Below are positions 24,946 to 37,468 of a stretch of DNA of 64,000 bases, piece by piece. Made by a program: the position numbers and the translations under genes. Within the stretch, counting starts at the first letter, position 1. Every line of letters begins with the position of its first letter. Under the pieces are notes generated by a model. The model was not told the origin of the DNA, did no database searches, and saw only the letters and a program-made list of their open reading frames with translations. The stretch comes from Athripsodes cinereus (Eukaryota; Arthropoda; Insecta; Trichoptera; Leptoceridae). The DNA lies in NCBI GenBank assembly GCA_947579605.1, contig OX388318.1, forward strand, positions 9,176,001-9,240,000, in the 5' to 3' direction.

Positions 24946-25723
24946 CCTTGAAGTGCTATTTAAAATGAGTTATAGAATATCGTTAATGTTGTAAACCGAT
25001 ATTGAATCATATTAAAATATTAGATAGCCGTAAAACATATCTATATTTTAACTAATTTAATATTGAAACTAAAAATTTAATAATTTAATAAAAAAAATAA
25101 TCATAGAAAAATAAACAAATATTATTTAAGAGGTAGGTTACTTTATTGAACGATCGCTACGTATCAGAAAAATAATATATCGGTATTTCTTACTAACAAC
25201 ACGACTTACAATTTTCAACCATATTCCACGGTAACTGTCGATTAATTTTATCATCCGTTGACTAATTTAATATGCAAAATATTTTAAGGCCGTTATACAC
25301 GGTGACCAATAATTTGGAATTTCACTCTAAGATAAACTAATTATATTTAGTGGCTTATAGTACATAAATACTTGGCCTGGTTGTATTTCATATAAGATCA
25401 GAAGCGTTAGATGTTAAGTGATTTTATATGTTACGAAATATTTTATTAATAACCACCTGTATTATATTACATAACACTTTGTATACAGGGTATATCGGAA
25501 TTAAATTGCACTTTATAATATGATGAATGAAATTCATGTTTCATGTACCAACCTACTTGGTACCAAATTTCGCCAATCATTTTTTTTTAGAAATGATTAG
25601 GTATTTAATTATATGAAGTGTAAAAAATATTTTTAAAGGAAAACTGTATGCATTCATTCTCTTTATTGGACTGTTTTTTTTTTATGGGAATGTGATGAAA
25701 ATATTTATCATTCCTTGGGCCAT

Positions 25724-25859
25724 AGACAAACCGTACTTAGCGATCGTCTACTGGCGAACTTTTCGACAATCTACCTACATGTACTGTATAATTATGCGTT
25801 ATTAGTGCGATTATTGTCGAAAATTCGTTTGTAGTCGATCGCCAAGTGCATGTTTGTCT
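25724..25859. mobile_element. Foldback MITE-like element
   Basis: Two 47-nt arms (25724-25770 and 25813-25859) are about 80% complementary. They begin AGACAAAC and share CTTAGCGATCG or CTTGGCGATCG and TTTTCGACAAT, around a 42-nt loop. There is no coding potential. Confidence 0.6.
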
Positions 25860-28800
25860 AGGGGGTCTTAATACTTTTGATGACAAGTCATCGTATCAAA
25901 TTATCTACACTTTATTTTTAGATTTTTTCAATATAAAATAATTGAATTTATAGCAAAATTCAAATTAAATAATTATTTTGAATTGGAAGACACGGTTTTT
26001 TTGACTATGACGACAATTTATTTACTATAGTTTAAAAAAAACACAAATTTTAAATACGTAGAAATATAAATGTCCAAGAGCATCTATTTTTGATCATAAA
26101 AATTCTTGAATAGCAATACGAATTGTGTATTGAAGAAACTTTTCAATTGTGCTTATATATTTTCTATATTTATCAAAACAAAGTATTGTACTCTTTCATC
26201 ATAAATTTTACAACATCCTAGACTCTTGATCGAAGGTAACTTGAAACATTCCATGATGGCTACGACCTGTATATTTACAGGTGCTTTTCAAGCGAGCGTC
26301 CAATTAAAACGTTTTTGATTCTATTATCTGTGATCTGTTTTAGAGAGACTATTAGCACCTTACAACTAAAACAAGATATACCTACCTACATACTTATGTA
26401 TTGAGTATATATAACTATATAATCATAATAATATATGAATAACTTTTATATTACAACTAGCTTACGTTCTAAGGATAGCTGAGGATACCAATAAATTGAC
26501 CCAAAAAATAAAATAAAATATTAGGTATTTATTTTTATGTATGATCGTAAAACTGCCTCATCTATAGTTAATAAGATAGACACATGGCAACTAGAGGAAC
26601 GTGAAAAATATCTTCCCAATGTATATGACCTTAGAAAAAGGATACTTAAAAAATGTGATAATTAGGTATGACGGTTAGTATTATAGAAATTTAAAATCCT
26701 GTTCTTTTTGCAGCTACCAACACCAAACCGAGTATACTAAAAATATCCTCCTCTTCGATTACAGTTCCGTAAATTATCTTTTTATATGTGATACCTACAA
26801 CGATTATTATAACATTTTTTGTTTTTTTTATTTTTATTTACAAAAAATATTAGCGAATTAACAGAAGTATAACTTAATATGATGTAAAAACAAACAAGCT
26901 AAAATATTTATTTCGGATTCTCCACTCAGAACAGGTTCACCTTGTCAAAATAATATATTTTCATACAGGCCATGTACATGTGTTGAGATTTTATCAAATC
27001 ATGTTCTATTAAATGAAGGGATATGTCTAATTCTTTAGTATGTACAGTACATATAGTCTAGTTGAATAGATTCGATCATTGTTTTACAATAAAAGTAAAG
27101 TTTGTGTTTTGTTTGCTTCTGTAATTTACACTTCTCTTTCTGCAGACTTACAAAAATATGATTGATTTCTTAACAAACATGATGATAAACTGTTTAACCC
27201 CTGCTGGATTGCACTATTGTCACCCCGTCTTATCAATCAAAAGCAGTAAGTTATTGCAGTAATCACATAACACGATTTTTTTTGCAAACAACTGAATAAA
27301 TTACAACAAGAAATATATGTCGTACATTTTTATTCCATAGAATGTTGTTATAGAAGACATGCGTTGAAACATATATTTCGAACTGGAAAAAATAACAGTG
27401 GTCAGGGAAATGTTAAAAAAACTAGATTTGCTCCAAAATTTATCATAAAAGTGGTGGTTATATTGCTGAAGCATTTATTATTGGAGATATCGAAAGAAAC
27501 TAGTGAATTGTAATTTGTTATCAGTACTACAGTGTTACCATAATATAAAAATACCACATTCATCAAATATTACATAAATAGGTACTTTTTAAATATATTA
27601 TGCTAAAATTAACTTGGGTCATGCTACAAAGTTCATGTGAAAATCATAAATATATTAATTTTATATTGCGTTAGCATACGAAACATAAAAGTAAAAAAAT
27701 ATTATTTAATATCAAATTACACAAATCTTCCAATTCTGCAACGATATAAAAATGATAAAAGATCGCTTATAATATAAAAAAATGTGTTAATTAAACGGCT
27801 TATACAATTAAATAATTCCCAATACAAATATCAGATATCATGTCGATAGCAAAATAATACACACATGGCTATAACAGTAACTTGGCTTAATCTGCATATC
27901 GTACAAACCCGATATGAATCTTCACATTGTTCTTACACGGTATAAGGGATTGTGACACATAAGTCACATGCAAATGTAAGCTAATATCGCGTGCAGTCAT
28001 CGATTATCCCGCATTATTAGTATTATTACATTTTGTAGTGTATTAATGCTCAAGTCGTAGTGGTATTATTGCAATCAGAGGTTCGTTAGTATAAATAATT
28101 TACTTGTTTTGATTTTATCAAATATTGTGTATTTACTGTGTAAAGATGTGATACCGAATTATGTTGTATTAGTAGGTATGCGTACAAAATCATTCAAATG
28201 TAAAAACAATACTGTTTTTTGTATTCATTCTTACAAAAAACAATATTTTTCTAAAGTTTAACTTATTGATCAGCTGTTCCAGGTGGAGGCTTATGACAAT
28301 ACTACAGTATTAATGAAATGAAACGAAATTTTAAGTTATTTATTTTATCATACTAATTTTTAGTGTTACAAAAGCGAATTTTTGTGTTTCAATAGCAAAG
28401 TATTGTGTTTATCAAATGCAAAATAAATGTAAAACATAAATATCTTAAATTTACGTATCAACTTAGACAGCTAATTAGGAGCAACATAAATTTTATCGTT
28501 AATAGAAAATATATTGGTTAAACACATTGAATCAGCATTTTTAAATAAGTATTAATATTTTCTCTTAATAATTTCCAAAAACAAGTTTTATTTACAATTT
28601 GGATACATTTCATTGAAATAATATTTGAATGTGTAGGTATATAAGTCAGAATACAGTTTTTCGTTCATTCAGGTTTAGCAACTTAGGTAATATTTTTCTT
28701 TTCGTATTCATAAACAACCTTACACTAATTAAAATACATTCCCTTAATGAACATTGCCTCATTATCGGAAGCGAAATCCACGAAGCAGGTGTCTTGAAAT

Positions 28801-29409
28801 ATCGCCGCGGTATTAAATACGTATATACTATAGTACAATATTACAATAATATAATACGGTGTATCGGGAACACGACAGCAATTACTGCTAACAGTCCCAG
28901 TGTCGTACATGGGCAGTGTTGATATATGGTTAGTAGTACAGGGACCATTGGACTTGTTTGCTCGTGCGTTACTTCGAATGCAAATTCTTGTCGCCTTTTT
29001 CATACGTATATATATACCTATTCAATAGTAGTTTTATCACAGTAATTAACGTTTTGTATTCAACTAATGCCGCAAACGAGTATAAAAAAGGATAAGAAAA
29101 CATATCGTTTACATTTAACTCTTTATTATAAAGATGAGTTCAGCCATTCATGAATAATGGCATAATGTTTTTCGTTTTCATATTGCTTCATGTGAGATTT
29201 GTTAAATTACGATTGTAATATGAACTTAACCATTCTATTATTTCAATTTTTTGTCCTCCATCGATTCTGAACCATGATCGTTGAAAAAAATACTTGAAGA
29301 ACATCGAAGTTTTTATAAATAAGATATTTGATTGTGAAGATTATTTGTCGTACTCCATTCATTCATAAATATATTATATTCTTGCAAGTTCTATCGCAAG
29401 CATATCCTC
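25860..29409. other. AT-rich DNA; only a 42-codon ORF noted
   Basis: Overlapping frames on both strands at 28629-29003 are unsupported. A slightly GC-richer patch at 28780-28990 has no identified role. Confidence 0.4.
26537..26665 (+). CDS. Short uncharacterised ORF, 42 codons
   Basis: From ATG 26537 the frame reads MYDRKTASSIVNKIDTWQLE, then EREKYLPNVYDLRKRILKK, and ends CDN and a stop at 26663-26665. Its charged, balanced composition (many K, R, E and D, no low complexity) differs from the Phe/Ile/Tyr-rich chance frames around it. It may be an exon fragment, a transposon remnant or chance. No motif was recognised. Confidence 0.25.
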   Translation: MYDRKTASSIVNKIDTWQLEEREKYLPNVYDLRKRILKKCDN

Positions 29410-29550
29410 CAAAACACTTACGAGTATGTGGGCCAACTGATGAAGGACACGAACTGTGGCACATACGTAGAACTAATAAGACTAGCTGAAAATAGGGAGG
29501 AATTGAGAAGAAAATTCAAACTCGTTGCAGACCAATCCAACGGATTGTAA
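29410..29550 (+). pseudogene. Non-LTR retrotransposon C-terminal fragment
   Basis: A short + strand frame reads YEYVGQLMKDTNCGTYVEL, then IRLAENREELRRKFKLVA, and stops at 29548-29550. The LAENREELRR block matches the AEDRxxWRR motif at the C-terminus of LINE ORF2 proteins. Flanks carry no further frame. Confidence 0.6.
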
Positions 29551-29679
29551 CTCACTATACATTATATTAATATCCTCCAAAATCTTACAAACATTTTAAT
29601 ATTATGTAAATTTAAGTGTGTTGAAGAAAATAAAATATACACACTTTTGTATAGTTGAATCACTATCTTAACTATTTCT

Positions 29680-29712
29680 AGAGAGAAATACCGTGATGAT
29701 ATAGATAGATAA
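29680..29712 (+). mobile_element. R1 3' tail remnant
   Basis: ACCGTGATGATATAGATAGA resembles the terminal GCCGTGATGGTATAGATAG of R1. Only the tail is present. Confidence 0.35.
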
Positions 29713-30250
29713 AGATACAGAATTAAGATAAGATTTCACGGTTGAATAAAGACAGCTTTTCTAAAGAATGATGATGTTGGTTCGCATTATTTCCCCGATG
29801 AGTTAACTGGACGTGAGATTTATGGTCATTGCAGAGAGATTGCATCGACTACCCAATATTTATCATCGATGAGTTAACATTGTAAAACGTGCACAATAGA
29901 TTACCAATCTAATAATCATCTTTTGAAGTTCATCGACTATTGTGTACTTGTTGTTTATTGATCAAGAACCGTGCCCTGTAGAAGATGAACTTACTCTACA
30001 TTGTTGCAAATTATAAATTACACTTATAAACTTCCGATCTTCAGACGGATCTTGAAGAGTTTCGGTCTCGAATGGATATCTGAGTCTTTCGATCTTATGA
30101 AGTTATCTCTATCTTTCAGATATTCCAGAAAGTACGATTGTTGCTTCATTTTTTCATATTTATATTCTAACCTGCTAAAATCTTCTTCCAATGATTTTAA
30201 ATCATGAATATGCAGCGAAGGGACAAGTATTTTTTAAAAAAAGTTTAATT

Positions 30251-30400
30251 TATCGACCGACGGTTCTTGGTGGAAGTTTATATTAATAATTAAAATGAAA
30301 CACGATGTATAGTTATTATACTATTGACTTTATTTATTTTTGCGAGCCGGTTTTCAAGAGCTTCCGCTCTCATCGTCAGGCAAAAGTAAAGTGAAGCTTC
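30251..30400. repeat. Dispersed repeat, longer copy with a GC-richer hairpin
   Basis: It contains the block shared with 7466. About 90 nt later it has CGAGCCGGTTTTCAAGAGCT and TCCGCTCTCATCGTCAGGC. On the minus strand the CTGACGATGAGAGCGGAAGC arrangement resembles 3' UTRs of some Penelope- or LINE-type elements. That assignment is inference. Confidence 0.4.
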
Positions 30401-31482
30401 AAGCTAGGTATGTGATAACTAGAAAACAATAGATGAAAATACATATATTTATCTCTGTATATTATGATTTTATATTTTTTTTTAAATTAATAATTTTTGA
30501 CAGTAAAATTCAAACAGATTTATCGGTGATTACATGAACTTTCTAAATAAAGAAAGGCTGCTAACCAAGAATGTTATAAATGTACAGATAATTTTGATCA
30601 TACGAGAAAAAAAGCCGACTTATTGTATGTCCAAATATGCCTTGATAAAAGATATTGTGTGGGATACATCTTTCCACGACATGATCGATTTTATTTACAC
30701 ATGATATTAATCATTGTTTTAGGAACTAATTACGATATACTGAGTAGGCACTTATGTTATAAGCAGATCGTCCGTCTACAACCAACACAGCGGCCCAACA
30801 GGTGTTCATACTCCGTAGGAAGCACACATCACAGTGAAAAAGGACAAAAATATCAAAAACGTTTAGATGGAACAAGATATAAAGAATGTAACACGCAATA
30901 AAACATACACGTATACGAAACAGGTAGTTTTTTAGCTTTTAGCTGTAACATAAAAATACAGGTATACTGTGATGTTATTACAGTGTGGTACAGGTACAAC
31001 GCAGGTAAAAGCTGCCAGTGCCTCGGGCTAAGTTCGTTAAGGCGTAATTATACGTACTGAGCCGACCCTGGACGGGTTGGAGTCGATCTACATTGAATAA
31101 TAAACTAGTAGAATTTTGTAATGGGCTGGTCTGTTATAATTTTGTTTACATTGTTAGACCTCGAATAATTTGGCCTGAAATTGGTAGATATTGTTAAAAG
31201 ATGGATGACCTGTGTACTTTGTCTCGGAGTACGAGTATAATGAGCCTGTTACATCATCAACCGTATTAGATAATGCAATGGATTACAATAATGATATCAT
31301 ATCGGACTTATAAACAGGAGTTGGACATTTGAATATTGCAGCTTACTTAATCCGTTATTAGAATACAAGATAATTATAGCAGTTTGGGATGGTGTAAGTT
31401 TATTCATTTTAAGGGTGGGTATACTTGAAACATTTCTTATATTAAGTGAATAATTTTGACCAAAATATACTTTTACTATATA
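30401..31482. other. Two GC-richer unique patches, unexplained
   Basis: 30765-30850 and 30995-31095 are clearly richer in G+C than their flanks but match none of the repeats noted here and contain no convincing ORF. They may be non-coding exons or decayed elements. Confidence 0.3.
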
Positions 31483-32210
31483 ATGGGACTCACCATCAAT
31501 GAAGATAAAACAAAGCTGATGGTAGCATGTAACGCAAATGGTCCGATTCTACGAATCTTCACGGTTGGTGGCTATAATTTTGAGGTGAGCAAAGAGTTTA
31601 CTTACCTGGGCTCCACAGTAACTAGTAACAACGACATACAGGATGAAATAAGGAGGAGGATAATGTTAAGAGTTGTTACTACGGTCTCCAAAGACAATTA
31701 AGGTCAAAGCTAGTCAAAAGAAATACCAAAATTGTATTGTACAAAACCCTGATAAAGCCAGTCCTGATATATGCTTCTGAAACCTGGGTACTAACAAAAG
31801 CTCTAGAGAGATCCATTGCAGCATTTGAGAGAAGGATCCTCAGAACAATCTACGGTCCTGTGAGAGATCATAATGGTTGGCGTCGTCGATACAACAAAGA
31901 GCTTTATGACATGTATGGAGAGCCCGATATGATCAGCTCCATCAAGGTGGGGCGCTTAAGGTGGGCTGGTCACATAATCAGAATGGACGACGATAGCCCT
32001 GTAAAACGCCTCACACTCCTCACACCACAAGGACGAAGTAGACCAGGAAGACCCAAACTGCGATGGATGGACTCTGTCAGCGCCGATGCATCCACACTGC
32101 AAATAACTAACTGGAAGACAAAAGCAAAGGATAGACGAGAGTGGCAGAGACTACTGGATTCAGCCAAGGCCCACCCAGGGCTGTCGAGCTCATAATGATG
32201 ATGATGATAT
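31483..32210 (+). pseudogene. Non-LTR retrotransposon RT C-terminus with one frameshift
   Basis: The fragment starts at MGLTINEDKTKLM, the block that follows the YADD catalytic motif in LINE reverse transcriptases. It continues through VSKEFTYLGSTVTSNNDI and EIRRRIM. A frameshift between about 31668 and 31674 moves it to the frame reading CYYGLQRQLRSKL, YKTLIKPVLIYASETWVL, AAFERRILRTIYGPV, RWAGHIIRMDD, GRPKLRWMDSV and KDRREWQRLLDSAKAH. That frame stops at 32193-32195. The 3' tail is (ATG)n. Apart from the one shift it is well preserved. It abuts an R1 copy at 32211. Confidence 0.9.
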
Positions 32211-32281
32211 AACTATACCATTACGACATATTCCCAGGTAGCCAGGAGATCAATTCTTTGCCGGGTGCTCCATGATCCAAA
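32211..32281 (-). mobile_element. R1 repeat fragment abutting a LINE tail
   Basis: TATACCATTACGACATATTC and CCAGGTAGCCAGGAGATCA start directly after the (ATG)n tail of the LINE at 31483, so the two elements meet tail to tail. The end resembles the 5' part of long R1 copies (TCTTTGCCGGGTGCTCCA). Confidence 0.6.
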
Positions 32282-35099
32282 ATATACTTATAAACATAAT
32301 ATAATATACATATACTCGAACACTATAAACATAACATTCTTTAAGTATTCCTAAATGTTGAGATATTTTCGAGTCTTATTTTTATGACACGTAAAAGACG
32401 ACCACAATGTTTATTATATATATTTATTTGTTCGACTGATCACAACTCTTGTAGAAAATGTTATGATGATTATAATAATAACAGTCTAGGGTGTCTAGGC
32501 AATTAATATTGCGCTATTTTGTGACAACCACTGCAAGGACGCAAAAGGGTGCATTATAGTATTCATGAATAGGTAGAAATGTAGGGATATGTGATTAATT
32601 AACATTGCATAGTTATAAACAAAAATGTAAAGTTTTTATTTATTACTAAGTTATATTGCTCACCATAAAAAGCGATATAATGAACACAATTGATTAGCGT
32701 CAATTTATCGATGACATATTTAGGTTGACGAAGATTGGCGGGTGCATTTAAAATGTTAAACACGATACTAATATTACTATACTCTTATAATACGTCTGTG
32801 TTATCAAATAATTGTGAATAATTACTTACAATTTATTAGAGATTCGATTGTAAAGCAGGTTGATAAAATGGTATACCTACTTAATGCTACAACAGAAAAT
32901 CCTAATTCATAAATTTGCTTCCAAATATTATGCAGAGCAATACTTCATTCTTCAAGCATTCATTATTCTATCAAAATAAAAGCATATGAAACGTATTACC
33001 AGCTTTATATTATTTGCTTAGTTCGTGATATGAAATTTATATAACAAACCAATAAGATTTTTTAATAACATTCTCCATTGATACCAAAGTACGATAAGGA
33101 AGCGCGCACATTGGCATAGCGGTGCGAGAAGTTCATAGCTAATATTACATATTGGTAATAGGTAGGTACGTGATATGATTGTACGTATGCTGTTGTATAC
33201 TTAGATTGGATTTTGCAGATGATGATGAAGCCGTGTTTGTTGGGATTAACCACAGTATCAAATTACACATAAGTGTTTCCATCACTACGTACAAGAGGAA
33301 CTCAACACCCCGCCAATTTCAATTCCTGTTGAAATAAGAACATTATTATTACGTACATTAAATTAATATATAAGGTATATATGTAGTTCTGTTATAATGA
33401 AACCAATCTATTTTACCTTAGTACATAGGATAAAATTTAAAGTAATACTAAAATTGGTATTAAAGTCAAAAGTAATCATATGTTTTTATTTAGTTGATGT
33501 AGATATAGGAATTTCTATTTCCGCCAGGTGGATTCGTACTTCATTATTTTTCAAATATTTTAGGTAGGTAATAAACGAATCTCCCACCTCTCACCTCCCC
33601 CTTGTAATCTTACTTGTCAATTTCTTTTATAATTTAGTTTGAAAATGGTGAACGTGTCCACTAAAACTGGGGTAACGATTTTTTTGTAATATTTATAATA
33701 ATTACATAGCAACTATAACACCCAAATATTTAACAAGTGAATTTAAGTATACACAAGTTGTACACGTTATAACATTACTTATAGCACAAGAATATGTATT
33801 GGATTTAGCTTAAAATTGAGAATTGGACTGTTTTTCTGTTAACAAAACTCAGTTTTCATCGAATCAGAAAGCACGTATTTATTCAAATGAACTTCCTCCA
33901 TGCTGTTCCGATTAAGTCAATTTATTTCACGATATTCCAAATAATTTACCAATACCATTGTCATTCGAATGATGTGTTGCAAAATGAGATTCATTTGAGT
34001 AATCGTGAATCTTGTGTAATTAAAAACAGCGCCGGGTATTTACAAAATATGATCCAGCCAATAAATCCTTATCGCCAATTCTATATCACAATTAATAATA
34101 CAGATTTTTGCGATAAAGAGAACTAAATCATAAATTACATCACCATTTTGTTATATCGTTCACAATTTATACGCGTAATATTCGAAAAATACAACATTTA
34201 TCCTATTCATACCTAATAGTTCATACATTCTCGGAATTGGGTAAAGATATCTCTAATTTCCTCAAACCTAATTTAATTTCATACCAATGAAGATGACGTT
34301 AATAAAAATAATAATAACGTTCCTACTATTAGGTATACTAAGAGAATCCCAATCTTTATATTTCTCTACCCTAATTATATAAATATAACATAATTATATC
34401 ACTAGATGTAATGTGCAGGCAGACAGTAACAGATATACCTAATATGTATAGGTACTACCTACAATTCCTACATTAGGCATATTATTATTTACAGCCTTCC
34501 TACAGTTCGGTTATACCCTAAGGACAATTGCGTGCTTCCAAAATACTAATAACACAACTCTCCGTCTACAAAAACAATATAAAACATAGCCTAAGGTTGG
34601 ACCATATAATGATATAAAGTAATGTATGAAGTTACCTACATTATGTAGGGTACAATATTTCTACATTACTAGATTTAAATCCGGCTTGTTTCATCGTGAA
34701 TGTCGAGAGTAATCGTCAAATATTGGACAAAAATTTACATTAATATTTGTCATTTTTCCTCACTTTGCTTTGGCATCACTCGATAAAATTAGAGAAATAG
34801 TGAATATATAAGTAACTTGCTGACCCAATGAATTTTATCCACCACCCTGAAGGAAGAAATTTGAGAAAGTTATTAAAAACACTTTTGTCATGATTTGATG
34901 TAAAATAATTGCACACATTCTCATTTTAGTTTTCCTCTTATTATTAACAGATATAATATTTTATGAAAATACTCGTACAAAATTGTATCCTACCCATTAT
35001 ATTGTTATAATTAGAGTCCTCTTATGTACCTAATTCAAATAAAATATATATTTTGACCAATTAAAAAACATGCATCACCTATATACTTAATTTTTTTTT
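32282..35099. other. AT-rich DNA, nothing identified
   Basis: No repeat family or coding frame was recognised. Confidence 0.5.
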
Positions 35100-35110
35100 T
35101 ATAAAAATAT

Positions 35111-35284
35111 ACTATACTATACCATCACGGCATATCCCACAAGTGGGGTAGCCAGCAGATCAGCTGTATGTAAGAAACATACAAACTGTCCTCTTTGTGC
35201 CAGTATAAAATCAAGACATTCAGGATGGGTGGCAAACCTCAACGCTGAATTTAAGATGTAAAATGTCTTATTTTTTTCGTATTA
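35111..35284 (-). mobile_element. R1 repeat copy with 11-bp target-site duplication
   Basis: Near-identical to the 10545 copy (ACCATCACGGCATATCCCAC, then CAGCTGTATGTAAGAAACAT) but longer, reaching the TGAATTTAAGATG block. TATAAAAATAT flanks it at 35100-35110 and 35285-35295. The close similarity suggests recent activity. Confidence 0.8.
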
Positions 35285-35746
35285 TATAAAAATATGACAT
35301 GTTATAAATTCTCAAGCGATAAAGACATGTGCAATTTTATAATCCTAGAATATGATCAAGAGATAAGTAATTTTTTCTTTCAAACAGTATGGTCATCTAC
35401 GCTCTCGAAAACACAAAATTATTATACTTACATACAAACGGACTCAAATATTTTCATGTGGATTATTATTTCTATAGGTGTGTTGAGATTATATTTCTAT
35501 AACGTATCTACAACATACATGCCATGCCTGTAATTTGTACATAGTTTTTGTTTTATTTGAATAATTGTTTTAGAATATAATGTCTAGCAATTTTATTGTG
35601 CTTATATGACAGTCTATTATATCACTTTATTGGCCTTGGTTGTTGTTTAATAAATAAAAATACTATTTATAATTTGCGGACACATTCGGTATAGTGTCCA
35701 ATCTGCGACCATTTTCAATATAGATTAATTTGCTATTCGATGAACT

Positions 35747-35840
35747 GTGGGCCTAGTCAAAACACATTTTAGCGTTACGTTTTCGTTCAAACGTGGACGA
35801 CGTTGCGAGAACGCGTCTATTTTCGTAGCTCAAATACACA
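35747..35840. repeat. Mosaic repeat, block X copy 1
   Basis: GTGGGCCTAGTCAAAACACA, TTTTAGCGTTACGTT, GTTCAAACGTGGACGACGTT and CGTAGCTCAAATACACA recur at 37281-37386 with only a 12-nt insertion and a few changes. Confidence 0.8.
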
Positions 35841-36717
35841 AATAAATAATAAATTCATCAAATACAGCAAAATTCAAAGAGTAGATATATAATAATTATC
35901 AGCATAAAGCTACAATCATTGACCCTTCATAGGTACTAAAAAAAAAAATTCTATTAATGACATTATTTACTATTTATTAGAGCAATGAAAAAGTGAAGTT
36001 TCAAAGTACACATCTAGTAAAAAATCTGATTTCCATTCAAATCGGACGTATCATCGTTTGTTACAATATTACCGAAGAATTAAAGATTAACATGACTTTG
36101 TTTTTATTACAGTTGTTAGTAATAATTCTATAAACCTGACTAATTTTCTATTTCTCAGCATACTTTATTACTGCAGTCATAAAAAATAATATCACACATC
36201 GAAAATTACGATATAACATATTTCATCGAAAGAAGTTCAAACCTTTATGCATCTACAACAGTGCGTAGATTCCAATTAATAAAAGGTATTTTTATGAAGG
36301 TGCTAGATGCAACACTATTTATAGTGTGATAAAGCAATATTATGTAAGAGATGATAAATAAATAAGGGAATAAGTAATAAATATGGATCGGTTTATGATA
36401 ATGTTGATGACCGGACACCGTATAATTTGACGGATGTATGAAGTATTATTTCTAATAGATAATATTCAAATGTTTCTTAAATAATAATAAGACATTCTCA
36501 CATACTGAAATATTATTATTAAAATTTCATTTGGTTTAATATAATGTCAATTATATTTTGATTCAAGTTTGATTCAAGACTCCGAGTTGGATTGATACAA
36601 TAATTGACCAGATTAATGTTTCGTTTAAATATATTGAATCAATATTATAAGATGCACCAGTAAAAATATACGGATGAAAAGTTTTGGCACAGTCTAGATA
36701 ATATAATTGGATAAAGT

Positions 36718-36868
36718 GAAACGAGCGTTTTGTTCTACTATAGATTTTGTTATATTATTAGAAATATAATATAGTAGAACGAAGCGCTTAAACGAAATGA
36801 ACGTTTTGTTCTACTATGGATTATTATATTATAAGAAATCTGTAGGACAGCGAAACGCTTGTTTCAAT
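36718..36868. repeat. Nested foldback repeats built on GTTTTGTTCTACTAT
   Basis: GAGCGTTTTGTTCTACTATA and ATAGTAGAACGAAGCGCTT form one hairpin. AACGTTTTGTTCTACTATGG and AGGACAGCGAAACGCTTG form a weaker second one beside it. This may be a decayed palindromic element. Confidence 0.55.
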
Positions 36869-36872
36869 TTAT

Positions 36873-36949
36873 TCAATTATGGAATTCTACTACTTGTGTA
36901 CCAATACAATAAATGTAATAAATATTTATTAAAAAAACGCAGAACTGAA
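36873..36949. repeat. Mosaic repeat, block Y copy 1
   Basis: TCAATTATGGAATTCTACTA, CTTGTGTACCAATA and AAAAAAACGCAGAA are repeated at 37392-37468 with about two differences in 77 nt. Confidence 0.85.
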
Positions 36950-36997
36950 ACAGAGGCAGTAGGTGTATTCAGTATAAAAAATTTTTTTGGAAGAAGA

Positions 36998-37055
36998 AAC
37001 ATAAGCTTTTAGCTTATTGTGAAATCGGTATACAGTTTGTATTTGGGTTTTTAAC
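36998..37055 (-). mobile_element. Fragment of the 9550/59262 SINE body
   Basis: AAGCTTTTAGCTTATTGTGA followed by GGTATACAGTTTGTAT matches, in reverse orientation, the body of the 9550 copy. No promoter boxes are present. Confidence 0.35.
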
Positions 37056-37280
37056 AAAAACTCAGACACATATTGAAAAAAAAAAACGAGAAAAATATTA
37101 AAAAGTAAACTGATTTGCAATTTAACCTCTTTGGGAGTAATGTAAGGAATGGTTTAATTTTAAAAAATGTGGAACATATACCCTCAATAAAATAACAAAC
37201 TAAAAAACTATTCTAATTTCATAAATTTTAGAATGATAAAATAAATGCCATTGATGAATATTTGAATATAATATATTACA

Positions 37281-37386
37281 GTGGGCCTAGTCAAAACACA
37301 TTTTAGCGTTACGTTCTCATTTCGTTTTCGTTCAAACGTGGACGACGTTGCGAGAACACGTCAATTTTCGTAGCTCAAATACACAA
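37281..37386. repeat. Mosaic repeat, block X copy 2
   Basis: Near-identical to 35747-35840 except for an inserted CTCATTTCGTTT-like segment. It is joined directly to block Y copy 2. Confidence 0.8.
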
Positions 37387-37391
37387 GTAGC

Positions 37392-37468
37392 TCAATTATG
37401 GAATTCTACTACTTGTGTACCAATATAATAAATGTAATAAATATTTATTAAAAAAACGCAGAAATGAA
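37392..37468. repeat. Mosaic repeat, block Y copy 2
   Basis: This second 77-nt copy lies immediately after block X copy 2, whereas block Y copy 1 lies about 1 kb after block X copy 1. The high identity suggests a recent duplication or nested insertion. Confidence 0.85.

Noticed and set aside
28629..29003. Overlapping 97- and 92-codon frames on opposite strands
   Set aside because: Mutually overlapping, unsupported by motifs or splice sites.
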